64,000 nt of DNA. It comes from Stenopsyche tienmushanensis. Its lineage: Eukaryota; Arthropoda; Insecta; Trichoptera; Stenopsychidae. Positions within the stretch are counted from its first letter, which is position 1. Every line of letters begins with the position of its first letter. Location of the stretch: NCBI GenBank assembly GCA_008973525.1, contig WACJ01000412.1, positions 1-64,000 of the forward strand, in the 5' to 3' direction. Made by a program: the position numbers and the translations under genes. Shown here in pieces: positions 34,657-46,309 of the stretch. The notes below the pieces were generated by a model that made no database searches, was not told the origin of the DNA, and saw only the letters and a program-made list of their open reading frames with translations.

Positions 34657-35308
34657 TTAACACTTTGAGACCCGCTGACGCCTTTTGGCGTAAAAATTCC
34701 CCAACCGTTATGAACCGCTGACGCCATTTGGCGTAAAAACGTAGGCCTACAACATCATAAAAAAAATGTTACCGACACTAATATTTCACTATTCGTTGAC
34801 AGATGTCTCTACAGATATAAAGGGTATATAAATTTGAGTTTTAAGGTTGAAGAAAGAAAATAAATTTCCTATAAGAATCATATTAGAAGTCGATCCTAAG
34901 ACAATTTTAAATTGAAAAGTAGCTCCCAAGACAAAAAAGGTTGGACGATCCTGAAGTAAAGGATATATACATATCCAGTGGCGGTCCTTCCATAAAATTG
35001 CGAAGTATTATCACCCTCATGTAGTAAATAAATTTTAAATGAAATATAAATAACAAGTAGTATTTATAGAAAGAAAAAAAATGTATTTCGTTGGTTTGAG
35101 AACCACTGCTTGAAAGTTGTAAAATGAAGATCACATATCTATACCTTTGATTATGTAGAACATAACCTGAAAATTTTACGTATATACACTCATAGGTTAA
35201 AAAGATATGTAAATTATTATAAAGGTCTTGATTTCTTGCGAAATTTGCCTAAAACGAGCGGCCCCCACAGCATTTTCACACCAAAAAGCGCGGTTCTCAA
35301 AGTGTTAA
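34657..35308. mobile_element. piggyBac-like TTAA element (about 650 bp) nested in Tigger B
   Basis: It starts TTAACACTTTGAGACCCG and ends TTCTCAAAGTGTTAA, a perfect ten-base inner match (CACTTTGAGA) inside a TTAA duplication. Next to the left end are two tandem copies of CGCTGACGCC-TTTGGCGTAAAAA (34673-34740), each a small hairpin. Inside, no transposase is visible. The flanking Tigger sequence is rejoined exactly when the element is removed at TTAA. Confidence 0.8.
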
Positions 35309-35367
35309 AAACTTGTCAAAATTTATACAAACGTGTTGTATAAAATCGTATTTACGAGGTCCGAGTG

Positions 35368-36579
35368 TGTCCCGAATAAACTGTGTTAGATTGATACATA
35401 TTTTATAAGTTTAGATAAAATGATCGTTTTTTGAAGTTCAACTTGATACTTCCTGAGTTAATCTATCCTATAAAATCCGTTTTTAACAGTTTCAAATTTT
35501 TTTTAATAAAAAAATTATTCTCGCTGTTGGCTTTTCCCAGATCCACAGTCCTTAATTTGGAAGCCGCTGGCTTCGAGTCCGTTATCCAATGGAAGGCTTC
35601 TTATGTTTTAAATTACGACTTTCACTGTAGTTTCTGACGTCTAATTATTTTCAGGGTTGTAAAGTCGTTAAAAAATAGGCTCTTGAAAATGTTTTAAAAA
35701 AATCATATTTTAACATGGAGATTTACAGTTTATATAAATATGCCCACCGACCAAATATCCAATCAATATACAGTAATAACAATCCTGTTATAATGGAGTT
35801 CTTTCTGAATATTCAAATTCGAAATGCTTTTATTAATGTAATTTGATCAATATTTGCTGGAATAATTTCAAAAGTATATTAATTTCCACATTAAAAATAC
35901 GTTCACTGCTTGAGAAGATTCTAAATGTCTTATTTTTTGTAATCTTGCACTCTTGGATTGTGTCCTCTGTGTGTATAAAATTACAATTTATTATTCTCTC
36001 GTTCTTGCTGTACGTATGCAAATACAGATATTAATATCTTTTCTTATTAAAATGCTGAGTTTAAGATGAAGGTTTTTTTCGGCGAAAAGACAATATGTTT
36101 TCGCGATTGAAATACACGAAATGAAAACTTCGCGTCGGTTATTGTGTAGTTTAACAGGCTTGATTCGCAGTATGAAAAGTTTTTGCTTTGCGCTTCCGAA
36201 GAATATATAAAATTTAATAGGTTTCAAGTTTGAGAAATTGTGAAACCGAGCCCGATCAAAAGGGTTGGATTCCTTGCGCGGCCTTTATAGATTTCACGTG
36301 CCCGTAGAACCCATAACGGTCATAATGAAAATTCTTAAGACTCCGTGACATTGGCCGTGTTGTGAGCCCGTTTTTTCGACGTGAAATTTACCTGCGCGAA
36401 ATTATATTGTCTGATTGTCTGCGTGTCACGTCGCAAATTCCTGTTTAATCCCATTAAACAACTATTTAATAATATCCATTGTTTGATAATGCACGATTTA
36501 ACTTTTAGAAGCCTTTTTACAACCTTTCTGGTGATGGGCGTTCCCCCGCACGGTCCCCGTCGCGTAATTTCGGTGGACG
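35368..36579. other. Unassigned stretch
   Basis: AT-rich; no gene or repeat family recognised. Overlapping short frames on both strands at 35833-36227 carry no motif. The plus frame at 36381-36758 (125 codons) runs into FB1 and PB2 repeat sequence, so it is not a gene. Confidence 0.5.
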
Positions 36580-36611
36580 TTTTTTTTGTGCTATCAACAG
36601 TGTTTATTTAT
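36580..36611 (-). repeat. FB1 arm fragment
   Basis: TTTTTTTGTGCTATCAACAG followed by TGTTTATTTATTTAA matches the inner FB1 arm at 18397-18430 and 29131-29160. It is cut at TTAA 36612, where a PB2-type element begins. Confidence 0.5.
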
Positions 36612-37029
36612 TTAACTCGTTCATCGTTGCGTCCATCAGAAGTACGAGTCTCCGAAGAGCGAATCCAGCGTCTCATTGTTACGTATTTCTATAACGACTT
36701 GCAAATGTTAACTTTACAAAAGTCTTTCTATAATGTCTTTCAGGTGGCAACTGTCTAAATATCTTTCGAGATCGACTTCGAAATTTGCATTCCTACCCTT
36801 GTCTGTTCGCTCTTGCTTATCTTCACTTTGTTTTTATTAATTTGAGTAATGACAAAGTCATGCTTATCGATCTATGATTAAAAAACACTTGAGAGAAGAT
36901 GCGATACATGTTCGTGTTTATCCCATGCGTTATAATACGCATCGCTATTCCTTCTGTTTACGCTCCGACTATCGAATTTGGGCCCCGTAAGAAACAAAAT
37001 CGATTCACGGTTGGCGACGAGTGTGTTAA
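36612..37029. mobile_element. PB2-type TTAA element (about 418 bp)
   Basis: It begins TTAACTCGTTCATCGTTG and ends (reversed) TTAACACACTCGTCGCCAAC. Its last 80 bases share CTCCGACTATCGAATTTGG and GGCGACGAGTGTGTTAA with the short insert at 18427-18502. It interrupts an FB1 arm at the same TTAA used in two other FB1 copies. It has no coding capacity. The terminal match is imperfect, so the left boundary is less certain than the right. Confidence 0.5.
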
Positions 37030-39285
37030 TTGTATCAAACTTGCCATCAAAAACTAATATGGACACCATATTATTAACCAGTGTGTTGGTATAGTAATAC
37101 ATTTTAGATCTTGGACTCTAGGTTCATACACCTCAATAAAGACTTTGGTTTAAATTCAGATTATGGAAACATTTTCACAAAGTCAAAAAATTCGATCTTC
37201 TCTTTTACATATAAAAAAAGTAATACTGAACTTTTTAGTGCCGACCGAAAAAACAGTATATTAGCGAAGAATTCCGAATAAATTTGACGTATTTTTATAA
37301 GGTTTGAGAAGATATATATAAAATGAATGGTTTTGTCTTACCTTAAATTCTTATACAAATAATCCAAGGATGGATTGTGGAAGGCCAAAGGTTAACCACC
37401 ACATGAAAAATCGCTCCTCTGAAAAAGTTTCCTATGGAGATTGCCTACATGTTATAACATATATGATACCTTAAGAAGAAGAATAAACATTTCAATTAAC
37501 TAGTTTTATCGTAGGCGTTGCGTGGGTTTTCAAGGAATTAAAAAATACGTTTTAAATATTAAAGCATTATTGAATAACGGCAGCGGAAGCCTGTTCAACT
37601 AAAGCTTAACAATTTGTTTAAACCATCTTGAATAGAAGACTGCCTTTTGAGGCTATCTCGTACTTCACTAACCCGGATGACCTCTCAACCCTATTTTTTG
37701 CTGTGCAAAGTTGTCCTACACGTAACAATAGCGCCCTTTTTTATTACCTGATGAATTGAACAACCCCCGTAGGTATGAATGCACGTAACTCGATTTATTT
37801 CTGCAACTAAATTGCATTATAGGTACTAAAAAGAAGGCTTTTTAATTCCGCAAAAATTCCCTCCGGGCAACTGCGGCGTTCCGAGGCTCTAATTAGTTTA
37901 GTACTTCAACGCCTCGCTGCGTCTTCCGTCGCCTCGCTATCGGAGATATTCATTTCAAAACCCGAAGCTGAAAATATTGGAAAACACCACCCCACACCCG
38001 GAAAGTGCCCCATAAAATATGACGCAGATACGCACATGGCACAAAAATCCAGGGGGGGCGGATTCCGCGAGGTGCGAACGAAGAATTGACGAAGAATCGA
38101 TGGATTACGGAAGTGCCGCCCCAGAAGATGGATCGATACCAGGATAGATGGAAATGAGGGATGGTATGGGGGCGAGGCTTCGCAATGTCACATCGCCTAC
38201 TTAAATTGTAACGGTTCGCCGGAGAACAAAGAATGGAGTCGTTTAAATGGGTACCTGTTGTCGGCGCAATGATGTTATTGTCTGAATTCCCTTTCTCCTT
38301 GCGTAAATCTTGCGGATGGCTGATCCAAATTGGATAACCCTAAGATGTCCCGGAGTCCCGTCTCAGACGTCGGATTAGTTTATTTCAATTAATAGCAGCC
38401 CTTCTCGCCCAATTTGATGGTTAAACGCAAATAGACTTTGTCGGGGAGATGCTGGAAATAGCAGCGTCCGATATGCGAGTGAAAAATCTCGCTCCGAAAT
38501 TTCTCAGCTGAGCCAAACTAATTCTTTCGCCTATAAATCAAAGCATCGGCGTCCGATATTTCGGATTTAAGTACTGCGGGAATCTACAGCCCGACACGTC
38601 TGACCTTTTCCGTGCTTATCGTTCTCGGCCGTACCTTTCTTCGATCTGTTTAACTTCCCTTATCCTACGCAATATTGTCTTCCCAACTCAATCGGGGATG
38701 AATCCCGAGCTTTTTGCCGTCTTAAAAGTTCATCGACGCAACTTACTAACACATTAAATACTCCCGCGCTATATCTATTTTTAATTGAATCTGTCCTAAT
38801 CAATATATTTTAAATATATATCGATCATATGCTATTTATAGTGGAGTTGAGGCCCTGCAGTTATACCCTCATACGTAAGACAGGCAGGTGGTGGGTCTTG
38901 CTTCACCCACACCCCGCCCAGGTGGTTGTGGACGTAGCCTCTATTTGACTCTATTTGGAGCACACAAGCCGACGCTACTCCGTAGCATAATAAGTGACTT
39001 ACATGCGCCAAAGTCCAGTTCGTGACCCTCGCTTGGATTCGCCTCCCGGTGGTTCAAAGCACCTATGCCTTGTGACAAAAAGCTCTTTTGATACCTCAAT
39101 CTGGATCCTTTCTTATAACTCAAACGTATGAATATAACACGCTTTCAAATTAAATACATATTTCATTGTGTTATTTTGTTAATATCTTCATTTCGTCATC
39201 GAAATATTAATCACTGTCGATGCCTCCATCGATCACTCGTCTATCGGAGAATTTTTTGATTCATCATTTGTATTTTGTATTTTAA
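37030..39285. other. Unassigned stretch, GC-richer 37800-38750
   Basis: No gene is supported. The patch 37830-38720 has more balanced composition and few repeats. The minus frame at 38941-39123 has no motif. The T/C-rich word runs at 38880-38930 fit no family I know. Confidence 0.5.
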
Positions 39286-39289
39286 AAAT

Positions 39290-39613
39290 TCCGCGTTTGA
39301 CGTGCCTTTTTGGACGAGGGGAGTTAGGGGTTTTCCATTGGGAACTCTGCGTTTTCGTCTCAGGGTCACAGCCATAGGACCCAACTTTCATCTTCACTTA
39401 CAATTTTTGTTATGAAGTTCGGATCTGTTTGAAGACTATCCTTCAATTCCGTGCAAACTGAAACACGATTTTCCTTCTGTTCGCCAGTCAAAATTCTGGA
39501 AACAAATTTTACACTCACTCGTCTCATTTGCAAATTATCGATTAAAATGATTCAATCGATAATTTGCAAATAATGTTAAGTGTTTCAGCAAGCTCTCAAA
39601 TAGTTTCATTCAT
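39290..39613 (-). pseudogene. Frame-shifted mariner transposase fragment
   Basis: On the minus strand the frame MRRVSVKFVSRILTGEQKEN, RVSVCTELKDSLQTDPNFIT and KIVSEDESWVLWL leads to a stop. One base shift then continues YGCDPETKTQSSQWKTPNSP and RPKRHVKRG. This is the mid-region of a mariner transposase of the SETMAR-like lineage (V-KFVPR-LT-EQK-NR, then DESWVYGYDPETK-QSSQWK). The D of DES is the first catalytic aspartate. Upstream, ETI-ELAETLN is the preceding helix. It belongs to a different mariner lineage from the copy at 1955-2620. A hairpin at 39526-39571 splits the helix region. No terminal repeats were found. Confidence 0.8.
39526..39571. repeat. Perfect 18-base hairpin inside mariner relic
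   Basis: ATTTGCAAATTATCGATT at 39526 is repeated as its exact reverse complement, AATCGATAATTTGCAAAT, at 39554-39571, with a ten-base spacer. The arm is also the sequence of the transposase gene next to it (the codons before MRRV), so it probably arose by a local inverted duplication. Confidence 0.8.
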
Positions 39614-39640
39614 AGTCCATGATGCGCGACAGACGCGATA

Positions 39641-40064
39641 AACACGACTTTAGCGGCTATGTCGACTGACTAACTGGTCATAACGTGTACAAATTTGACA
39701 CAATCTGTCTCAGCGGATCAAGCTATCGGACATATGACATTAAATGGATATAGCATCATCAGTTGCGGTTTTAAAAATTCTTTCAGCGTTTTTATATCAG
39801 ACCTCGTATTTATTGGGAAAAATTGATTGAAATATTTTTTTATGAATCATTCATTGCTCGGAGAGAGATTATCAGCGACGTTGTCACCAATCCGCATGAG
39901 ATTTACCAGATTGCATTGCAAACAAGTTTCGCATTTGAATATAGAGCGAAGATGGTATTTCGCACACTTCCACATAAACTTGAGCGTGGATTTATGAGGT
40001 AAATTGTAATTTTTATTTACGGATGTTGTGATTGCTTTAAAATACAGGTAACCCGGTTTGATGA
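39641..40064. other. Unassigned stretch
   Basis: No gene or repeat is recognised between the mariner relic and AR1 copy 2. It may include more of the decayed mariner 5' region, but no codons can be matched. Confidence 0.45.
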
Positions 40065-40215
40065 CTGGGAATACGTTCTGTAGAAGGTCCCGATTCGACG
40101 AGGGAATATATTAATTGGTTCTGCGTTGCTAAACATAATCTAGTATTTATTATGGAAAATTTGTCGATAACTGTCAAATAATCAAAAGGACATTTTCAAA
40201 GTTATAACTTCTAAG
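40065..40215 (+). repeat. Ancient dispersed repeat AR1, copy 2
   Basis: The blocks CGTTCTGTAGAAGGTCCCGA, CGACGAGGGAATATATTAAT, TGGTTCTGCGTTGCTAAACA and AAAGGACATTTTC match 4350-4525 in order. Both copies lack recognisable ends and coding potential. Confidence 0.45.
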
Positions 40216-42849
40216 ACGTCTTTTTCTTATGGCGTGATATGGCACTTCCAATTTGTGCAGCTCTTCGTTGTTTACGGTTTCGCCGAATTTTTTTAAGTTT
40301 GAAAATCATCTACAACATCTTCAATCCCCCTGTATTGCAATGCAAACTTGTTCTATATATTTTTGTACGTTTTAATTAAATTCGCACAATATAGTCGTAG
40401 GCCTTTTTAAATAGAGCCAAGTCATTTTATAGCAGGTAATCTTGTAGCACAGATAATTATCTAGAAATTATATATGAGACTTGAGCAGAGGAGGGATTAT
40501 CCGAAGTCGACGTCGACATCCTCCTTATCCTCCAACGCTAACAGACCACATTCAATATCTTGCAAAGCTCGAAGACGTAATATTACGCTCTCGGTACCCT
40601 ACTCGAGCTGATGAAATTCTTCATTACAGAATGACTCTGTCGACAGCTCTCTCATTAATATGGAGTTATAGTGCTTCCAGGGATATTACCCAACACATGT
40701 TTCATTGCAGATGAGCGCTCGTTTTATATAGGATGGCTTAATTTAGGGGAGTTTTTGTGCATATTTTTAATTTCGCTTTGTGTTTTACAATGTAAAAGCC
40801 TGACATCGCACTCTGGCAGTAATCAGAATGATCCGATCCGTTGCACAGATTTATACTGCACTATCAATGCACTCTTGAAAACGTGTTCGATTAATATTGG
40901 GTGTTGGTACAGTTGGGCTTTAAACGATATCGAATAGGCGGCATAAACATTTTATGTCTAGTTTCGACACCGCTGGACGGATTGAATTCAGTTCGGTTGA
41001 ATTGAAATATTCGAATGGAATGCGAGGACTTTGAAATCGACTTCCCATATTGCAGCACTCAATTTACCTTTTGTTAGCCCGGTGCAGAAGTGCCAACAGG
41101 TTACCCATTGTGCGGTTTAAATCCCTTTTATTTGGGTACGCGTTGGCAATCTCCGTCGCCAGGAATTGGAATCGATTATGGAGCATTCGAAGACTACCCT
41201 AAGGCCATCGAGGTGAGGCGATACGTATTTACGACGCCATTTCTTATTAGTTGGAAATTGCTTTGCGAGGAAAATCTTCAAAATTAACGCCTCCGGTCCT
41301 CCGACGCCCCTGGCCCAATTATTTCGTCCCGCTGTATATTTGTTCGAAAAAGTCAATTCAACTACAATAATTGAGATTTTCAACGAGCCGAATGAAATTA
41401 TATGTATACATGAGATAATAATGTAACGCAGATACAGCGCTTGTATCCCGAAATCATTAATATTAAAGGAGCCGCTTTTAGATATTGCGGGATGAAACGG
41501 GAGACATTTTCATTTTTAAAAAATAGTATCACTGTTACTTATAATAATAAGCGGGACATGAAGTACGTTTTCTTCCCCGCAATATCACGAATGCTGAATA
41601 ATAAAGTTGCCACTCGAATGTGGAAGGTGAATTGTGGATTCTCATATTTCCTCATGAATCTTAATGCGTTAGTTTTTTTTTTCATTCTATGGCTGAAAAT
41701 ACGTCTATTCGCGCTTATATTGTGTGGCGAATTTTCTTGAAAATCAAACCCACTCATATCGCACGCCGCGTTGATAATAGACCCATTTCTTCAATATTCA
41801 TAGAATAAAAAATGGGGTTGAGGTTCCGGTCACACTGAATACGAACGGAAGCGATTTCGAACCCCTCGCTTAACCCACTTCACCGACCGTACGGTTATTA
41901 GTATTAAAAGCCTCTCCTATGTTTCTTCAACATTTTAAATATGCAACACTCGAGCCACCCAAAGTCACGAAGAATAACCGTGTGTTCTTATGCTGCTTTT
42001 CCGCAACAGCAGTCAGAAATTAATTTACGATCATCCGGCACGAGCGCACAACGAGTACTCGCGTCCATAAGATGGAAATATGTTCACTTCATTGAACGGC
42101 CTTCATGAAGAGCGCTCAGTTGAAATATTGGAGTGCAAATTGTGAACGAAGTAAAGAACGGTGGGTTCGTGTGCCTTCGAAATGAAGTGCTCCAAAAACA
42201 CACAATAAAAATAGATGTTAAATTTGACGGGGCGGCACCAAAAGAATTATTAAGGGCGTATGCCAGCGGATAAAATGTATTTCTGTATTTCACCTCGCTC
42301 AAGTCGAAGGCGTCGGAGGGTGTGAGAAGATTGGCACTTTGTCGGTGAAGCTCGGTCAAAAGGATAGACGTTCTCGCCTTTATGTTTGATCTATATTAAC
42401 ATTCTAACGGTTGTCGCTATTTTCGTCATCCATTAAAACCCGCGTAGTATCCGAATCGATATCGTAAACAATAAACATATAAACAGGGTCGTGCCACCTC
42501 GTAGGCGGCCGCTGTAAAAGGGCCCGAAAAAGAAAGAAAGGCAACCAAATGCGCCGACGTCGAAAGGACGACAAAATAAACGACCATGAAATACAGCGGC
42601 TGCAGGAGCGTGGGCAATCTATGAACTTCGCGCGACCAGATTGCTCCGCTAAATGGCATTAATGGCTCATAACAATCTGCTTTTAATGGCAAATTTATCG
42701 CCGAATCAACGGCAATAATATGTCTCAAAAACGCGCCCTGGTAAGAATTGGATTAAGGATGCCCAAAGCGTCGAATCATATCGAGCTTGCAAGAATTTGT
42801 CAATATTCAATCTAGGCTGTGTTTTCATAATTAGTAATTTAATGCAAGA
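40216..42849. other. Unassigned stretch, about 2.6 kb
   Basis: Several frames of 65-100 codons occur on both strands (for example 40481-40714 and 41441-41740 plus, 42084-42359 and 42426-42728 minus). None has a motif I recognise, and many overlap on opposite strands. Composition is more balanced from 40480 to 42750 than in the flanks. No gene is called. Confidence 0.5.
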
Positions 42850-43656
42850 TTCAACCTCTTTTTGTGCGAATTTTTTTTGTGCGATTTCAAAGTTATGCGC
42901 TTTTTTTAAAGCATTTTTTTTCATTTCATAAAGAGTACGTATCGAGATATTTTGCATAAAATAGGAAATAAATCATAAACACTAACCGAAATTTGAAAAA
43001 AAATATATAATTTGAGACTATGTAAATCATATTTCATCTGCTATCGCTGAATTACGACTACGTCGATTTAGAAAAACGTGAAGATGCGTTCAATGGATTT
43101 TAAAAACCGCATAACTTTGAAACAGCTATATAAAATATATGCAAAATCGCACAAAAAAGATAATAATAAAAAAAACATTGTTCTGTGTAGATTTTCTTTC
43201 CAACAATATAATTCATAATTAGTAATAATTTAACAATGTTCCTAACTAAAAAAAATCACAAAATGGCGACTGTTTAAAAAAAATTCAGTCAAGTCATTTT
43301 TTGGTCATATTTTGTCAGTTTCGAGAAGTAAAAAAAGTAGTTCAAAAAGTAGTTTCGAGAAAAACGCATTTAAAGATTTCATTGTGGTAGGACCGGCCAA
43401 GTTGCCGCGTCACTTAAATACTTATAACTCCGTAAGTAGTGTTGGAATTTTGGAAACTCCTTAGGAGAATGTTTTTTTAAAAGCCAAAACATTGGAAAAA
43501 TGTAAAAAAAACGATTTTTTTTTCAAAATTATAAACTAGAATAAAGGGTGTCGTCTTATATTCAGGGATAGCAGATGCAATATGATATACACAGTCCCAA
43601 ATTAAATTGCTTAAAAAAAGCGCATAACTTCGAAATCGCACAAAAAGAGATTAGAG
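42850..43656. mobile_element. GTGCG-type TA elements, composite
   Basis: Both outer ends are the same family terminus in inverse: left TCAACCTCTTTTTGTGCGAA, right (reversed) CTCTAATCTCTTTTTGTGCG. Both continue into GCGATTTC-AAGTTATGCG. Inside, 43085-43165 has the other type of family end (AACTTTGAAACAGCTATATA, then AAAATCGCACAAAAAAGA). This arrangement means either two copies joined head to head or one copy inserted in another. A shared inner word (TGTTCTGTGTAGATTTTC at about 43177) reads as ACACAGAACA in the copy at 58626. Confidence 0.6.
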
Positions 43657-45384
43657 TATATACCAAAAATTATAAATTTTAGCAAATACGTAAATTTTAT
43701 GAATGATTTTTCTCATGTCCCGCGGTTTATGCCACATTCATTACAAACATGAGAATCCTCGTGTCCCGCTGTTGATGTGTCAAGATAATCTTTCATAATA
43801 AAGCTACGTTTGGGTTTTTTTTAAATTAAATGATAGGAAATTGATAAGATACATTATTATTATCGGAAATTATGGTTAATATTATGCTTTTCATGTGCTT
43901 CAAAAATTGCCCATCAATTTATGCGCTCGAAAAGAGTAAATATGTGAATTTTCATAGAGCGATGCAGAAGTTAGTCTAATTTTTTTTTACTGAGATGCTT
44001 GAGTATATTTTTCTTTGAATGCAACTGTACGTATTCCATTTGCAAATTCACAAGTAACATATCGATATCGATTGGAAATAGAGAAGTAAGTATATGGATA
44101 TCTACTCGGTGTTTCTTCTCGAAGCATATTCTCAAAACCTTGCACTAAGATTTGCATTTTGGCTGCATGTTTAAGTTATGTTCTGTCATATGACAATCTG
44201 TCATAATTTAAATTTTATTTATAACGCCGTTATTGTTTGGAAAAATTGATTCAAACATATTATTGCTCAACTAAAAAATAGCGGACTCTCATCAGCATCA
44301 CATCCAAAGAAGACACGAACCTGCCTATCGACATTGCCTCGATAATCTATATGATTATAATCTATTTCATCGTGTAAATACTATGTATGAATAATTAATT
44401 CGATACATTAAGGACCGGATCGTAATACGCTAGGAATAACGAGGTGCCATATTATAACGAACACATGGCTGAGATTATTTAGGATTGTGTCATTTTCAAG
44501 CGAGTGAAACATTCGATATGGCAGTGAACAGATCATGCGGTAAGGCGATAACATAATAGATGGACGATAGCTGTCATCGAACGAAATGATGAAAGATGGA
44601 TGAAGTCGTAAAAAAATTGAGGTACAATGAGGCGAGACAATGGATAGGGACGAATAGAAGCCAGATGAGGTGGCCTTTGTCTTTCGTTGGGCGCCTTTGG
44701 ATTGATGGCGATGATTACGATGAGCCATTTAGAAATGCAAAACTATTTCAACAATAATGCGTGGATTATCTAGTCGAATATCCACATTGTACGGTAACCC
44801 GGCTGTTTTAAGGGACTACCCGTTTAATATGCACGTAACAATGGCGTTCAATGGAAAATCCAGGTCTAGATTAGTCCACCCTCGGGTTTGTGCGTCAATA
44901 CATCGTCTGTTTGCGATTCATTACATATGCAATCAAACGGATAGGCAACTTCATTCAATTATTAGACTGGTGCGCACATCAGTTGCCTAAACACTATTCG
45001 GGATTAGCTCGACGATTTTACAACAAATCGGATGGGAATGCGAAATTTTGGCGCGCTATAAATCGATTAGAAGGCGTCAGTTCGTGCGGCACCCATTGGA
45101 TTAATTTTCGCATTATTGATGCCATTGGATTTGTCGCGCATTGTGTAATCCGCTTAGTGTTGATTTTGATTTGCACTTGTGGCTCCAAAATGGCATTTTT
45201 CTTCCAGTTAATTCAATTTTTATACTTATAAAAATAAGAAGTAGGACAGATAGATAGGCAGTGATTTTTCATTAAAATTGAACAAAATAAACCTGCCTAA
45301 TTAATTGCCTAAGGAAATTGATTGTTTTTCAAGTTAAAAAATATCATTTCAAATAGGAAGATAAATTCAGAAACTCCAAGTGAA
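43657..45384. other. Unassigned stretch
   Basis: Two words around CATGTCCCGC at 43718 and 43767 are a short local repeat. The plus frame at 44890-45231 (113 codons) was examined because it is long for the region, but it has no recognisable domain. No gene is called. Confidence 0.45.
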
Positions 45385-45700
45385 ATTGAAGACGATACTT
45401 TTCAAACGCTATTGGATGAGAATACCACTCAATCGACACAAAATATCTGAAAGTTGGATACAAAAGGCCTGTCTATAGGTTCTGCATCAAATTTCAAAAA
45501 TGATTAATTGCTCATCTACTCGTCGAACTTGCGACAAAAAATAGATTTATTATAATAACCAAGAAAAAAAAGATCTTGCTTGGATCTTAGTCAATCAAGA
45601 ATAACCACTCCAAAGATTAGTTTATCGAAACTCGTAGTAATTTATTACGAGCTATTGAGATTTGAAGAAACTAATTTCCAAAAAATAAGACAATTCTTTG
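45385..45700 (+). pseudogene. Degenerate mariner transposase fragment
   Basis: Several mariner words occur in order with stops between them: LLDENTTQSTQNI (the TQST helix), then TCDKK-IYYNN (family TGDEKWIYYDN with the first aspartate mutated in context), QEKKDLAW (family KRKKSW), and VIYYELLRFEETNF (family GVVYYELLKPGETIN). The order and spacing fit a mariner gene with internal losses. It is interrupted at 45748 by a TTAA element. Confidence 0.65.
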
Positions 45701-45747
45701 GATGTAGATCCTCTTGCTTCAATGATAAAAATTGTTAAGAAAACTTT

Positions 45748-46309
45748 TTAACCCTTTTGTCAAAGAAGTGGTTTAATGTACTCCCGTCATTTAGATAGGT
45801 AAACAAACTATCATACAAAATATACTAATCTGGTTTTTACAAATATATGATACGAAAACATTTTCTGCAGCACAGTTAAAAAATTTACACAGAGCAATGA
45901 TGATATTGACTCTGGGTATACCATTTCTTCCGAAGAAGAGAGCAATTTTGATGGTTGTTTGGCATTGATATACCAGATGTCGGAAATCCTTAAAATTTTA
46001 CCAATGATGCAAGACGTCTTTTTAATGTTACCAAAAATGTTATTTTTTAATTGCCTTATTGTTATCCAGTTTTTTTATTATTAACTTTTTTTGTGCGATT
46101 TTGGATATATTTTATATAGCTGTTTTAAAGTTATGTGGTTATTAAGATCCATGGAATGCATCCTCACTTTTTCTATGTAAGTCATCGCTTTTTTTATGCG
46201 ATTTTCCGCGGTACGCATCTACCGCACAAAAAAAAGTTTAAGTGTATTAAAAAACTCATTGCAAAATCATAATGGTCAGACTAGACCATCTTATTGGCAG
46301 AAGGGTTAA
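45748..46309. mobile_element. Probable piggyBac-like TTAA element holding a TA element
   Basis: The right end (reversed) is TTAACCCTTCTGCCAATAAG, followed by the hairpin GGTCTAGTCTGACC, typical of the TTAA elements in this window. The left end, TTAACCCTTTTGTCAAAGAA, matches only over the first ten bases. Most of the interior is a GTGCG-type TA element (45872-46244). The pairing is plausible, not certain. Confidence 0.45.
45872..46244 (+). mobile_element. GTGCG-type TA element, 3' half with intact end
   Basis: It contains the inner word ACACAGAGCAATGATGATAT, then CCAGATGTCGGAAATCCTTA, CGATTTTGGATATATTTTAT, and the terminal GCGATTTTCCGCGGTACGCA, CTACCGCACAAA and AGTTTAAGTG before TA (46245). 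The inner word translates as STQSNDDIDSGYTISSEEES, and the copy at 58624 has STQNNDDIDTGYTIFSEE. This acidic peptide is conserved between two diverged copies and may be a remnant of the family's own transposase. Confidence 0.65.

Larger units (their letters stand above)
33792..35367 (-). mobile_element. Tigger/pogo element B with two nested elements
   Basis: The minus-strand start, CACTCGGACCTCGTAAATAC (ending at 35367), matches the end of element A. It is followed by GTATAAATTTTGACAAG, an inserted TTAA element (34657-35308), the shared leader GGGGAAAATATACATAA, the DDE piece (34475-34600), an inserted GTGCG-type TA element (about 34008-34443) and the C-terminal piece (33792-34005). The 3' terminal repeat is uncertain: a word at about 33585-33610 (TTAGTCGGGCACTGATACGC) resembles it weakly. 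Two different element types have landed in one dead transposon. Confidence 0.75.

Noticed and set aside
36381..36758. 125-codon plus-strand frame
   Set aside because: It runs through FB1 and PB2 repeat sequence, so it is a chance frame across a repeat boundary.
40030..40052. AATACAG/GTAACC as another recursive splice site
   Set aside because: No pyrimidine tract before the AG and a weaker donor. It also lies next to the AR1 repeat.
40418..40445. TATAGCAG/GTAATC as another recursive splice site
   Set aside because: Purine-containing upstream tract and non-consensus donor. Much weaker than the sites at 6038 and 31963.
44890..45231. 113-codon plus-strand open frame with a plausible-looking product
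   Set aside because: No known motif, no clear splice signals, and a second frame overlaps it on the same strand. Frames of this size are expected by chance in 64 kb.
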